Source of the DNA: Aquatica leii | Lineage: Eukaryota > Arthropoda > Insecta > Coleoptera > Lampyridae | Length of the DNA stretch: 64,000 nucleotides | Assembly (NCBI GenBank): GCA_035610365.1 | Contig: CM069435.1 | Span: 69,561,389-69,625,388, forward strand | Direction of reading: 5' to 3' | Shown: one piece after another, positions 1-11,690 of the stretch | How the letters are laid out: every line of letters starts with the position of its first letter | Numbering within the stretch: the first letter of the stretch is position 1 | Translations under genes and position numbers: made by a program | Notes under the pieces: generated by a model | What the model was told of the DNA's origin: nothing | The model's input: only the letters and a program-made list of their open reading frames with translations | Databases searched by the model: none

Positions 1-545
1 AAAACAGAAGCATTTAGGCAAGAAAAATGCGTACAGATTTCAAGAAAGCGATACTCAGTAGCGAGAAAAATCATTTTATAGGAAGGAATTCTAGACAAAA
101 ACTTAATAGGGCTTTTTGTTATTGAGAGAAATTTGAACCAATACAAATATTTAGTTTTGATCCAAATAGAGGTAGCTCCGCAATTGAATAATCTGAGACC
201 CAACAGTAAAACCATGTTTCAACAGGATGGAGCGCCACCTCATAAAAATGTCATTGTCAAACAGTTTTTAAATAAAAGTTTACCTGCTAGTTAGATTAGT
301 TAATATGAACCCTTTCAATAGCCTGCTAGATTGATTTTTTTGATGGAGACATTTAGCATCACAAGTTTACGATCTCGTAAGAGGTCCAACAGAAGCTTAA
401 GGGAAGCATAGCTAAAGCCTGTAATTACATTACAGCTCAAAATTTGCAAATGGTTGCAAAAAAAATTTCATGATCGGCTGACGTTGCTGAAGGAAAATAC
501 TTTGAGCAATTTCTTTGATAATTTTCACTACTTGGTTATGTTATT
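1..545 (+). pseudogene. Mariner/Tc1-superfamily (DDE_3, DUF4817-type) transposase, C-terminal fragment
   Basis: The reading begins inside the catalytic domain and is cut by the window edge. At about 216-260 it encodes FQQDGAPPHKNVIVKQFLN, the block around the second catalytic aspartate of IS630/Tc1/mariner transposases. About 80 bases later comes a degenerate match to the WPARSPDLTPLDFF block (around 300-345), followed by a C-terminal helix-rich part up to about 530. Frames shift between these blocks and stops occur, so it is dead. The family moves by cut and paste through a DNA intermediate in the nucleus. The left end and any left inverted repeat lie outside the window. No right inverted repeat was recognised. 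Family assignment rests on the block order and is fairly secure; the exact subfamily is not. Confidence 0.8.
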
Positions 546-1149
546 TGTTGTTTTATTAGTTTTTAAGTTTTGTTCTTTGCAATACGCAAATAAAAATTCC
601 AAGACGTAGGTTTTATTGCAGTTTGAAATCAATTACACGTTTTTAATAAAATGCCACGAGAAATAAAAATCTGCTACAAAACCAATCAGTTCAAGAAATC
701 ATTAAATTTATTTTTTTATTAATTTGTTTCTCGAACATACAAAAATTCTATTATTTTAAACCTCAAATAATAGGAAGTAATTGACGGCCATTTCTTAGTT
801 CTCAAATTGTAAGCAACAAGTTTTTTCCGTTATTTAATAGAATCGGAGATAATTTTACATAATTTAAAAAACTCAACATTTGACAAGTAATTATTTCATT
901 TTAGCCCACTTAATTTGGACTCATTTAATTAGTTTTTTAAGCTTTTAAAGGCAAAATAATTAAACTAAACAAGTTCCCGTGTCAGTGTGCAATGTGCAGT
1001 AGAAGGCTTCTACTATTATTGAAAATTAAAAACAGCGTCTAATCTAAAAGAGAACATAAATTAAAAGAAGGTCTAAATATTAGTATGTAAATCCCTATAA
1101 CCACAATTTAAAAAATCGCACTGTATACACCAACAGCAAATAAATGAAC
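546..1149. other. AT-rich spacer, nothing recognised
   Basis: No open frame above noise, no repeat shared with other parts of the window and no end motif was recognised. It may include the 3' end of the preceding mariner fragment. Confidence 0.6.
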
Positions 1150-1810
1150 TATTGCCAAGTCATATCGCAGTGGAGAAAAGAATTCGGCAAGAAGATTCTT
1201 TGAGATATTTTCTATTGAAAACTGTCATTGATAAAATAATAATTAAAATCAAAAATAAAGAAGGCTATAAAAAGAACAAGAAGATTGCCACAATACGTTA
1301 TGCAGACAATGTCGTACTTTCGTGAGAAAATAAAGAATATTTACAAAGAATTTTATGTAAGCTGAAGTTTAATCAAGCAACAGAAACATTTAATATAACT
1401 ATTCAAGCACAAAAAACTAAATGTATAATAATCTCTTCAAACCACTAAGATGTAAACTCGATGTAAAAGAAAAAATAATTCAGTGGGTATGAAATTCGGC
1501 TATCTTGGGGTTTGAATAAGCAGCGACGAGATTATAGAAATAAATTAAACAGAAAATATATAAGCAACAAGAATAGCAAGCTGCCTGATCAAAACGATCT
1601 GCACAACAAGCACAAAGAGAGAGAAAATCTATATATACCATTGAAATATATAAAGCGACAATAAGACCATATACAAACAATGATATACATATATACTAAC
1701 AACAAGAGATAAATTACCAAAAGACAGAGAAAGTATTAGAAAGCCCAGATAGAAATGGTGCGCAAATCTTAAAAAAAGGAAAAAAATATTAACACTCGTT
1801 TTGACTATCA
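1150..1810 (+). pseudogene. LINE (APE-type non-LTR retrotransposon) reverse transcriptase fragment
   Basis: Translated blocks in order: a degenerate QGDSL-like box (about 1190), then RYADNVVLS at about 1296-1322, where the catalytic YADD has become YADN. Next comes a KTKCIIISS block (about 1415), then the thumb-like stretch in which the family normally reads QVMEFKYLGI (around 1480-1510), followed by kAaRisgcLn-type residues and RPI-TYTTET-like residues near 1680-1720. This is the order of the palm and thumb of insect LINE reverse transcriptases that copy RNA at a nicked target site. Several stops and frame changes make it non-functional. Both ends are truncated: there is no endonuclease domain upstream and no poly(A)-like tail downstream. 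The larger LINE at 17.5-20.2 kb has similar blocks but lacks this YADD region. Confidence 0.75.
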
Positions 1811-1998
1811 ATCAAAAATCAAACTAACAGATTTAAAGATCTCGTTTCTTCAGATTGTATATGAAATATGTGTTGTCACTTGAGTTTTCTCAAACCAAAA
1901 AAAAAACTGAAAGACACTGAATATCAGAATTAGTAGTGTCAATCATTTCTATCGCTTCAAACTCATAAACATCACAAAGTTTAGCTCTTAGACAAATA

Positions 1999-2866
1999 TA
2001 CTGCTAGACAAAATTAACGCACCACTAACATTTGTTTTAAATATTCAGTGATCATGTTAACTTTTATTCTACAAACTGTCTTACGAGTAGGCTTTGGACC
2101 ACCTTTGACATTTCAAGCTTTGCTGATTGTTTTAAAATAATGATTTTCAATTAGTCATGTTGAACCTAGATTAATTAAAAATCTGATGAAAACCTGCTGT
2201 ATAAGACAAGGTACTACTTAATTAGTTTATGTTACATCACATGCATACGTGTTATAAAGTTCTTATACAAGTGTTTCAAAGTAGAAACATGAATCACTAA
2301 AGAAATTTATCGGTGGAGGAAAGAGTAAGGGCAATAACTCTGCTGGATGAGGGATACTCGATGCGTTATGCCGCTAACGTGTTAGAAAGATGTTATCCAG
2401 CTACGTCGCATTGTTAGACGATTTCACGAAACAAGATCTCACACTCGAAGGCAAGACCAAGGGCGAAAGAGTACCAATCAAAAAGATGATTGTTTTCTGA
2501 GACAATCCGTTCATAGAAACCGTAGAACCACCAGTAACGTCCTAAAAAAACAAGTTATCAGCGATTCGTAATGTTGTAGTATCGCCTCGAACAATCAGAA
2601 GACGTTTAAAACAAACTGGATAAAGCACCAGGTCACCGGCAAAAAAACCATTGCTTACCAGAGAGCACAAAGTTCACCGATTCCGCTTTGCCAGAAATCA
2701 TCAACATTGGTCTGTTAATGATAAAAAGATGAATTTATTATTTGACGAAACCAGCGTTAGCTTAAAATCTCCCAATAGATGTCAAGAGTGTCTGGCGAAG
2801 GCAAGGAGAAATGCAATGCAAATTGCAACATTTGTCCACGGGCCCCTTTTAGTGGCGGCTTCGTAA
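1999..2866 (+). mobile_element. Tc1-like element, 5' portion with decayed transposase, truncated at 2866
   Basis: A TA followed by CTGCTAGACAAAATTAACGC at about 1999-2020 looks like a Tc1-family inverted repeat end. From about 2305 translation gives SVEERVRAITLLDEGYSM, a helix-turn-helix start. Later come RRRLKQTG (about 2600) and the open frame 2651-2866 with LLTREHKVHRFRFARNHQHW, then NLLFDETSVSLKSP, which carries the first catalytic D of the DDE domain. Tc1 transposases are about 340 residues and move at TA sites. Here the N-terminal and middle parts contain stops, and the frame ends abruptly near residue 230, exactly where a different repeat (starting CAGGGTTCCCAG) begins. The DDE second half and the right inverted repeat are absent. 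The 3' loss probably came with, or before, that neighbour. Confidence 0.78.
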
Positions 2867-2867
2867 T

Positions 2868-2950
2868 CAGGGTTCCCAGCAAGTTAATAAAATCAAATTC
2901 CCTGACTTTTCCCGGTTTTCCCTGACTAAATCTATTATTTTTCCAGGTGT
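2868..2950 (+). repeat. hAT-like or related terminal sequence (CAGGGTTCCCAG)
   Basis: The stretch begins CAGGGTTCCCAGC and continues with TTCCCTGACTTTTCCCGG and a second TTTTCCCTGA. Short CCCTGA repeats next to a CAGGG terminus resemble the ends of hAT-superfamily DNA transposons in insects. It abuts the truncated Tc1 exactly. I found no matching opposite end in the next kilobases, so the element may be truncated. The superfamily call is an inference. Confidence 0.4.
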
Positions 2951-3480
2951 TTTAGAAAAGAACTTCGCACCTATACCAGTGGCTGATAAACTTTTATCTA
3001 AAACAATAATATACAATATAAGTTAAATTAGATGCAAAACTGTCAAAGAGAAAAAAGAATATAGAAACGTATCTAAGATAACCGAGTGCCTTGGGAGACA
3101 TACGCTGTCTGACAAGACGAAATTTATTTGAAACCACATCGGACAACGCGTATGCGACATATTAATAAAGTTTGTAAAGGAGACAGTGGTAGATGACGTT
3201 TATAAGCATTTATGGAAGAGTAAAATAAAATATTGTGTATCAATTGATAGTTTTATTTTATAATAGTTTTGATGGGTGCCGAAAAAAACAACATAAAGAA
3301 CTATCCTGTTCAAGTCTGTGATCTGAAAATCCACTATTGCTACCATCAAATTGGTTTGGAGACTCCTGACTAAATTTGATTTTATTGTATCGTCAGTTAC
3401 ATGATGTAATATGTATGCGTTGACGTTTTAGGATTATTGCATACAATGTGATGTGACGTGTCAATGTAAACCTTATGCTA
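2951..3480. other. AT-rich spacer, nothing recognised
   Basis: No coding signal or repeat relation was seen. It may be internal sequence of a nonautonomous element that starts at 2868, but no right end supports that. Confidence 0.5.
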
Positions 3481-3509
3481 ATTATATTCTACAACAGTCT
3501 TTTAAATAT

Positions 3510-4710
3510 CTACATCTCTTCTATCCCGCTATTTTTAAATGTATCAACTCCAGTGTTACTTTCTTCGAAATTTTTTTCTCCCTTTTTTAACTTTTTCTGT
3601 AAAACATTTTTTGAATTGTACTTCCGATTAAAACGTAAAATCCCCAGCATATAAGTTCTTTTTCTACCAATGTATGAACCCATTCCACAAAAGTGCAGTA
3701 ATTGTCCAAAACAATTGCAAGCTTCAATATAACGCTGGAGAGTAATAATGTTCTTTAGAGAGGTCTTGCTTTTGACCATAGTACACTAATAGATTAAAAA
3801 GATAACAGCCATCAAGACATTTATTGGTAATATACTATTGTTTAAATTTTAATCGGCTTTTAAAGAGTTTCATCAATGCATATAAATTCACCCGGTACTA
3901 CAAGACGTTGAAAAACTTCAAAAATTTTGTTTAATAGAGATGTTATTTTGTTTAATCTGCATCGTGCACATTTTGGTTGTCTACAAAATGCCACTTCTTT
4001 GATAACAGTTGAAAAGAATTTGGTGAAATCACTTTTTTTTATAAAGATGTAAATACTATCTTTAGACCAATATTTAGCCAATATCGGCAACTGAACAAGC
4101 CGTAACCACATCAGATATCCAATAAAACACTTCATTTCAGTTTTATTTATAGTTGATTGTCTAGCTTTCTCATGTTGAGCGTACAGATTTGTCTAAGTGA
4201 CAAAAAATTCAAACATTTCGTCAGTAACTATTATTTTATAAAAATCACAAAGCTACTTTTAATACATATTATAAGTTCATGGTAACATTTCAAGATTTTG
4301 AACTGAAATTATTTTAGAAACCTTCTCGTTACTGGTGAACAATTTATAATTTGATGTGTTTATACATTGTGCATTCTCGCAATAATTCTGCGGAATAACT
4401 TGAAATATAATCGCGTCAATTCCGTCCAGGTAATCAAATCTTCGATGTGGTAATGTTTCAGTTAGATTATCGGTTCCGTCGATGAAAAAGCTACAGGAGT
4501 ACGAGATGTTGCAAATACAATCTAATCTGACAGGGATTTTGTTAGTTTTTTACAACGGAGGGTTTGTCTGTTTGTAGTGTAAAATACAATTTGATTTTTT
4601 TTGTGTTCCTGAATCGTCGTCAGAAGAGCTTGTAGTGTCTGGTAGTTCATAATCACCTTACATCGGGCGAAAAAACCTCTTCATCAGCAGATAAGATGTC
4701 TTCCCACGTT
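3510..4710 (-). pseudogene. piggyBac-type transposase remnant
   Basis: Reading the minus strand from about 4710: weak N-terminal matches, then TNLYAQHEKARQS (about 4180). An open frame follows (4135-3860) with CFIGYLMWLRLVQLPILAKY and later GEFICIDETL, which holds the first catalytic aspartate (IDE). The part that normally follows (FRGR...KYGIK) is missing. A second open frame (3779-3510) carries the later YMLGILRFNRKYNSKNV and KLKKGE blocks. This is the normal block order of piggyBac DDE domains, so orientation is clear. The second and third catalytic segments are lost or unreadable, and stops separate the pieces. No TTAA-flanked inverted repeats were found. It is a different, older piggyBac lineage from those at 33.7 kb and 61.4 kb. 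Confidence 0.8.
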
Positions 4711-4719
4711 TCTGTAGCC

Positions 4720-6620
4720 TTTTCTTTGATTTTAGTGTTTTCAAATAACTTTACATTAGTTATTTACTTACTTTTATTTCAATTGGATTTTTAATCAGAC
4801 ACGTGTCGTTAGATTTCTGCTTTAATTTTTGGATTAATTCGACGACGTCAGTTAACCCCTTCGGCTTAATAAATTAGTTATATACTTGTACTACTGTTAT
4901 TTTGATTTGAGTTTGAGTCAGACATGTGTTAGCAGATGTTTGCTTTGATTTACTGCTTTGCTTAGTTTCTTGTTTTAGGTTTTATTGTGATTTTAGTGTG
5001 TTAGCTTCAGATGAAGAACCACCACTTCTTACTTCTTCGGACTCTAATTCAGAAGCGAACTTAGAAAATTGGAATGTAACGTTCAAGCTCAAGGTCACTC
5101 GCCGGAATCTAACGCGGTTCTATCAACTTCCTTTAGGGTTGATTGAAATCACATCTATCGCTCAATTAATATATTTAGGCAAGCGTTTAGAGTCGAACAT
5201 CAATTCTCGTGATTCTTTCAACTTCTCAACAACAAAGATTGGTGACAAAAATCAAGTCATCTATAGTCTTTGCTAGTAAGATTTATACTTCCGTCTCTTC
5301 TGATATTCCTACTACTTGTTCTCTTAATGCTTCTACACTTTCTTCTTCTGTTTCCACTTCTACTTCAAATACTTGTGTTTGTTTCGTCTTCAAGGTACTA
5401 AACCTTTTCTTTTCAATTTCTAGGATTATTAGGCCTACTACTGATTCTTGATATTTAGATATGATATTTAAAGTTACTGCTTCTCCTCGTCGTTTCTCTC
5501 GTTGGTGTGTTGTGAAAAATCGTATGTAAACGGGTACGCATTTCCTCTGCTGATCTTTGCGTTTGTTAGTTGTAATCCGACCAGCGCAAGCAACTTATTC
5601 AGGATCACCACATTGATTCCGATTGTGATCACTAGAGTGTTAGGTGCACTTTAGAAACTCTTCGCTGCACTTCTACTAGCCTCATATGAGACCTAAGGTT
5701 GCTGAGTTCATACTTTATTGTTCTTGTTCGAACTCGCAACGAAGCAACCCTGTTAGGTCACGTCACGTTTTGCCAAGTAAGACGAAGTTTTCTAATACTG
5801 GTGTCGCTACAAGATCTACGCGTGTACATATGATTCGTGCTCTGTCTTCTGATGTAGAAGCCACTATTCTTACATTCACTTCGTCAATCTCTTCTTTTTC
5901 ATCGGCGTCGCAAGTGTCGTAAGTGCTAGTTCACTTTTTGGACATTCGACCTTTGCTATTCTTTTGGTTCTTCTTTGGTCTTGGTGGTTCTTTGAATACG
6001 TTATCGTTATCTTGTTTGTTGTAACTTGAATGCTACCAAATTGTTCCTCTCATATTGCTGTCACCGTTATTCTTTACTTTGTTTAAGATTTAGTACATTT
6101 ATTTTTAGTTTGTTCTGCTTTTAGATTTGTTTTTTTCCTTTTCTTGAGTTTTCTATTCCGCTCGTCGGCATTAAAGTCTTGAAGTATAGTTTCCAATTTA
6201 GGACAGCAATTGGTATGCTTTCGTTCTATAACTAACTGATATATTTTCTTTTCTCTTTCCTTTTCTTTTTTCTTATATATATTTGGGCGGTTGGTTGAGC
6301 ATTGAAGGGTTGGTCACTCCAATTCATTTCTTTTGCGGAGAGAAGAACGAATCAGACATCAACATCTTGTCTTAATTTCTTCGTCTGTCTCTTTTCTTTC
6401 TTTCTTGTCTTCCTTACTTATCATTTTTTTTCTTTCTCTTTTGTTCCTTAAGGTTCGCCTTAGGTCATTTATTTTTTTCTTTTCTTCTCTGTCTTGGCTA
6501 GTAGCTTGAACACCTTTTCTTATTAGAAACTTTTTTCTTTAGCGTTCACTCAACTATGTTTCTTTCGTATTGGGTTTTGTGGGTTTTGTTTTTTTAGAAT
6601 TCAAGATATCAAAGTTAAAT
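4720..6620. other. Unassigned region with long pyrimidine-rich stretches
   Basis: Two weak plus-strand open frames (4926-5276 and 5686-5922) have serine-rich low-complexity translations that I do not recognise. From about 6050 to 6600 the plus strand is strongly T/C-rich, with runs of TTTCTTTC and TTCTTTTC. The 4900-5930 stretch is less AT-rich than its surroundings. No terminal repeats or domains were identified. It may be untranslated or internal sequence of an unrecognised element. Confidence 0.35.
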
Positions 6621-6624
6621 TTGT

Positions 6625-6727
6625 AATTTTTCTATTATGCATTTATGTAGTTTTTTTACTCAGAGGTCTGTGGACTAGTTTTGACTATAAAAAGAGGTCC
6701 GTGGCCAAAAGAGTTTGAAAACCACTG
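6625..6727 (+). repeat. hAT element 3' end, same family as the element at 46-49 kb
   Basis: The segment aligns over about 100 bases with the 3' terminus of the complete hAT at 45999-49088. It shares TTTTTCTATTAT-CATTTATG, GTAGTTTT and GGTCCGTGG-CCAAA, and ends GTTTGAAAACCACTG. Read from the other strand the end is CAGTGGTTTTCAAACTC, a typical hAT terminus. No hAT coding sequence precedes it, so this is a solitary end or a heavily deleted copy. Confidence 0.8.
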
Positions 6728-9430
6728 TGTTGGATAGATTAACCCGGTGTCTTCCATTACTAACTTCCAACCGTTTTGTCGCCTTTTTAAATTACTTTAT
6801 GATCAGCACACCGCAATTTGCGATCCACTTGCCGAATTACATCGAGCTAGTCGCATGCATTTAAGTTACAAAAAAATTCTCCTAACATGCACATGTCCTC
6901 TATGGCTTCTATGCAAATTCCAATGTTTGAGGTGTGGGGGTCAAATGCTGTCCCACAAAAATTATTATTTTTGATATTGTACTAGTGAAAATGTTTATAG
7001 CATGTTAATCTTGTCAAAAGTCATTCAAATTGTAAATAAAAAATAGTGGCCAGGAGAGAATCTTATATCAATATTTTATGGTGACATTCGATGTGTTAAA
7101 AAACATCAAAGGTAAAATAACAACACTACGTTTAATAGTGCCCATTACAATATCCGTTTAAATACTTTGCTTTTTTGTTACACGCAAATTTTGCACCACA
7201 GCGACCCAAAACCTACTTAATTACTGTATAAGAAAAACAAAATAACAGCAATTACGTTTTCATTGCGTCAAGTAAGAAGAACATAATTTTCTTCAACAAT
7301 TCAGACAATATAGTTGAAATAATGTTGACTAACATAATCAAAATTTTATTCAAATTGATTCAAGCTTAACTGTGAAATTAATTGGGAAGGTTCATAATTA
7401 TTAATAAATTTTAAAAGCAAAACAAAAACGTGGCATTATTTTTAATATATCAACGTAGAATAAACATTTTAACCCTTACGAAGTAATTTCGTCAGTTACT
7501 TCTATATTCTTAAAAAAGATCGCATCTATGAGAGCCTCAGTTATTACTTTCGGTTCCACAAAAGAAATAAGCATGTAAATGGCTGCGTTTAAGAGACGTC
7601 GTAAAAAATAAAATTACTGTTTTCATAGAACGTCCACTAAGTAAACATTTTACTAAATTTTAAAAAAATCATAAATAAAATAATTTTTTCATTAATTGAT
7701 AAACTTAGCTTTCTTTGTATATTTTTCAAAACATATTAATCATAAGAATCTATTTAAAAAATAAACAGACGTCCCATTAGTTCTATACTAAAAAATCAAA
7801 ATTGATTTATAGAAAGCATTATGTAGATGTATTACTAAATTACATATGTCCACATGTGTCACAAACACAAGTACTAAATTTGAAAAGGAATTTAAAGCAC
7901 GCAAGAAGAAAATCTGTTTGTTAAGACTTGTACAATCTGATAAAAGCAGCAAGGGATTGTGTAGGTCGTTCTAGTAATCTAAAAACAAGATAACGCTAAG
8001 AACGACATACAACTTCCGTTTTCTTCGATTATTACAAAAGGTATTGATACTGCAATTTACACCACAGTTTGGCAGTAATTGCGGATGTTTTCGCAATAAA
8101 CGTGAAACCGTGCATAATTTTGTGTTGATTTAAATTTCAAATTGGGGACTTTTGCGAAACACCCGACTAATTTAATAAGACAGGCTTTGGCAAAATATTA
8201 AGGACGGTCCTATAGAATTATATAAGAAAATCGATTAATAAACTGTACTTACGTACTATAGATTGGATCCATCGATGTGTGCCAATTACAGGTTGATATG
8301 AAAAAAGAAAAAATCAATTAATATCGAAAGTAATTTAAAATTATATTTTCAATACGTTGTGTTTGAATGAATTAAGTTGGCAGGTGCAATAAAAAGGTCC
8401 AGGTGAGGTGACAGGCCGACCGCGATTCATACCCCACTAATTGAACAAAACGGCCGTCTTTAGTATCTAAAAGATCTGGCGGACGCGCGATACTAATTGC
8501 CTTCGGCTGCGCAGCTGAATTCGTTAATATGTTATCATCATTATGCAAATAGCAATACTTACACACCCGTCTCATAAGGTGCGACGGTAGCTAGTCGAAG
8601 TAACAAATTAGGTATTTTTTTAACCCTAGTCACAATTAAGCAACTCACTCATATCCTTAAACAGGATTCGTTATTCTTAGTTTTCATTGTAGGTATTCTA
8701 ATCTTCTTACCCAAGTAATACTGTTAAATTGTATTAGCAATTAGGTACTCTTAAGCTTTAAGCGACGATAACATGCAAACATTGTATACGTTTCATACTA
8801 AATGTTTTGTATGTTTTAATTTTGCTTTATATATGTATAAAGTGTCCAGAAGTTCTGGACATTTTAATACATAAAATACAACAAATGATAATAGTTTTAA
8901 CGTTTGTGCTAAAACACCCAACTTGATTGTTTTAAATAGAGAACAAGTATCATACACATGCTAATAAAACAAGTAAAGTTAAACCAGTCCTATTGAAATG
9001 TTTAAATAATGAAAAAAAGTAGTACTATAAAACTGATATCTTTTTTACAAATTATTTTGAATAAAAATAATTAATAAAAAGTGTTAAACTTAATAAATTT
9101 AAAACGACTGTAATTGTATTTAAAATAGAATGCTCTATTTTTCTGGCATTTACTGATGTCAACTTACATTTACTGTAAATAAATATTACACTTTCTATAC
9201 ATAAACAAAATATTTTTAATTTTCAGATATTTGGTAAAAATAAACAATTTAAGTGGTTGTTTTTCAGCTGTCACCTAAAATATTCTTGTTTTGTTATTTT
9301 CCAATAATTTGCGCTAGATAAATATTTTGTGGGTTGGTTTTCAATTCCGCTTGTTTTGTAGTCATGGTAATTTTTCTAAATTATTTCTATTTAAAATCAG
9401 TTTTAGTCAAGATAAGCAAAACGGCATAAT
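6728..9430. other. AT-rich spacer with a local GC-rich island
   Basis: Nothing recognisable apart from the island at 8384-8580 (separate entry). Short open frames at 6747-6974 and elsewhere are noise-level. No repeat relation to the rest of the window was seen. Confidence 0.5.
8384..8580 (-). other. GC-rich island with an open minus-strand frame, unknown
   Basis: Base composition is visibly richer in G and C than the flanks, with many CpG (GGCGGACGCGCG, GACCGCGATTC). The minus strand is open from 8575 to 8372, including IARPPDLLDTKDGRFVQL. A consensus-like splice donor (GTGTGTAAGTATTG on the minus strand) lies near 8550, and a pyrimidine-poor AG lies before the GC-rich part. It could be a host exon or an unknown repeat; the 14-base word CAAAACGGCCGTCT recurs at about 39463. 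I do not recognise the protein. Confidence 0.25.
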
Positions 9431-9589
9431 TTCTATTATTGCTAAATGTACCACAAATTGCTACTTTGATTCTCAAATTTACAAAGAATAATTCAAGGTC
9501 ATTATTAAGAAAATCCATACATCGTGTGAAAATTCTTTTTTCGTCCTTGTCAGTTTGTGGTTTATATTTATACAGCCTCGTTGTCTATC

Positions 9590-9815
9590 TACCGTTTGTC
9601 TTTCTGCCCACATTTCATTTAAACTGTGTTATATGTGTAAACGAGGGGTTAACCACAGGAAGAAATCATGTACACCATACTTCATACCTCATCGATAATT
9701 TGTAATACTTGTACTTCACTAATAATAATTCATAGTACTTTGTGTACTTCACTAATAATGCATAGTACTTCATGTACTTTACCAATAATTCATAGTATTT
9801 CATTTATAAAATTTT
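9590..9815 (-). repeat. TACTTCA-type degenerate tandem repeat plus unique arm, copy 1
   Basis: Variants of CATAGTACTTCATGTACTTC and CACTAATAATTCATAG recur between about 9680 and 9810. The adjoining arm (about 9610-9670), read on the minus strand, contains TGGTTAACCCCTCGTTTACA. The same combination of arm and TACTTCA variants occurs in the opposite orientation at 13131-13345, so this is a dispersed repeat with a variable-length tandem section. Class unknown. Confidence 0.55.
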
Positions 9816-10083
9816 AAAGAATTTAATAAATACACGTAAAATGTGAAAAAGTTCATTAGTATTGTCATAAAACTTTCCGTTTCCATATAGCACTACTTTT
9901 CTGATTGGAACTTTCCAAATTTTAATTTTTTTGATGACTTAGTATGTCTAATCCGAATTAGTCGAGCAGAGCTAATCATCTTTTTGTTTTCGAAAAAGAA
10001 CCACGCTAAAGCTTTTTTCTTGATAGTAGCACCTTACCGTTGGTTGTCGTAGCTTTTAAGAAGTGCCTTTTTTCGTCATTATT

Positions 10084-10860
10084 TCAATTTGTTATTATAT
10101 CAGAATAATTTTTTAGATTCAATTCACTTCCTGAAATTACCTTCTCATTTATTTCACTTAAACCTCCAGACTTTGATGAGATATACTTTTTTTCAGAGGT
10201 GTTTTTTGAAATATTCAAATATGTGTTGTCTTCATCATCGCATAAAATAACATAATCGAGTATTACAGTTGTCACTTTCTAGGTACACCTATTTCAACAA
10301 AAATATTAAAGGAAATTCGTTCATGTTAATCAATGTTCTCGGTAATGTCATCCTTAAATTATTTGATAGTTCTGTAGCATCTTTGAAAGTCTTATGTACA
10401 ATTGCATCGATGTCGCTATCGAAAATACTTTTATGATGAACCTAATCAAGATGTTTCTCTTGGAAAGCGTATCTTATGTTGTAGATCAACGGTGAATTTT
10501 GGAGAACTTGAAGGCGATTTAACCTATGTATAATATCCAGTATACTGAAATTTTCTATTGTGGAATGGGTAGTAGTCATGGAGCGTGGAATAGAAATTTG
10601 AATCCTCGCGAAAAATTCTTATTAATATAATCAAACCGTGACCATTCAGTTCAATACATTGACGACAGTTTGTCGTTATGAAATTTGTAGAAACTGGTAA
10701 ATTGTTATCCAATTCTTCCATATTCTCAGAACAAATATTTTTTCATCGTCACAAATTATATCTAGCATTGTTTCTTTCGCAAAAACTTCAATTTGCTTCA
10801 AATCATCTGTTATTTTATTAAAAGTGTTAATATTGTTGAGGTCATTAATATCAAATAAAT
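10084..10860 (-). pseudogene. Unrecognised decayed coding stretch
   Basis: The minus strand holds two open frames (10721-10524 and 10275-10084), with translatable but interrupted sequence between and before them. Examples are NCRQCIELNGHGLIILIRIF and, near 10400, DIDAIVHKTFKDATELSNNL. The composition (leucine and isoleucine helices, few low-complexity runs) looks protein-like, and helical-repeat proteins are conceivable, but I cannot name a family. Several stops and frame changes mean it is dead if it was ever a gene. It ends close to the right end of the reversed mariner that starts at 10868. Confidence 0.25.
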
Positions 10861-10867
10861 TAATTAT

Positions 10868-11690
10868 ACAGGGTGTTTTTATTTTTAAAATTTATAATAA
10901 ATGTTGAAATTGTGCACCATTTTCTTTAAGACATATTTGGCAACGCTTAACATTTTGCTAGGATACTTTAGTTGGAATGTTGGGCTTAGCTTTTATTTCG
11001 TGACTTACTGCGACCATACGAGACTAGATCTTCCACCGAACTGGTGTTTCATACAATAAAGATTTCATACGCCCCTAAAAAATAAATCTAGAGAATTACC
11101 TTGCTGGCCAATTTACTGGCTCTCCTCTACCAATTCATTTATTTGAAAACTTTGCATTAATACATGTTCTAACTTGTCTGCTAAAATGACAGGGGGTTCC
11201 GTTATGTTGAAGTTGAAACCACATTTAAATTCCTACATTTAAGGGAACGGCGGTAGTTCATTCTAGGTGGATAATTATCGGGTGATAATTCTTTCACTTT
11301 TTGCAGATGGTACGAGTGCAATAGTTGCTCGTGCAAAACTGTTCAAACGGTCATATGACCGTAATGCAAGGTTTTTCTTAATCATCTAGTGCTAATAGAT
11401 GGATTATCCTCTACACGATTTAAAACTTCTTCCTCAAAGGCTGGTGTTGTAGGCCGAGTATTGTTGTTGCCTTCACGATATGGTTCAATACTGCCAGTTT
11501 CAAGTAAACGATTATGCACTGATAAAAACGTACTGTGGCGGAAACACCTTTTATCTGAAAACCTTTTCCTGTAAATTCTCTGCGCTCTTTTACATTTTTT
11601 TCAGCTTTTCTAAATATTAAATGCATATCAACGTATTCGATTCTACTAAAACCGTCCATTATTGCAAAAAATCTATAACAAACTATACAA
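10868..11690 (-). mobile_element. Mariner-family (DUF4817-type) element with internal deletion in the DDE domain
   Basis: On the minus strand the protein starts near 11655 (MDGFSRIEYVDMHLIFRKAE), the characteristic N-terminal helix of this family. It continues NRLLETGSIEPYREGNN (about 11490), then a second helix-turn-helix (VLNRVEDNPSISTR, about 11400) and LLHSYHLQKVKELSPDNYPP (about 11300). Sequence corresponding to the first catalytic D and the FQQDGAPPH block is missing. The translation resumes with a decayed WPARS/FFLWG-like block (about 11100) and the C-terminal stretch ending NGAQFQHLL (about 10920). A terminus TACAGGGTGTTTTTATTTTT lies at 10868 in the plus direction and matches the usual end type. 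The left partner end beyond 11690 was not found. The element is inactive. Confidence 0.82.

Noticed and set aside
4926-5276. 116-codon plus-strand open frame with a hydrophobic start
   Set aside because: Serine-rich and without recognisable motifs or conserved neighbours; kept only as unassigned sequence.
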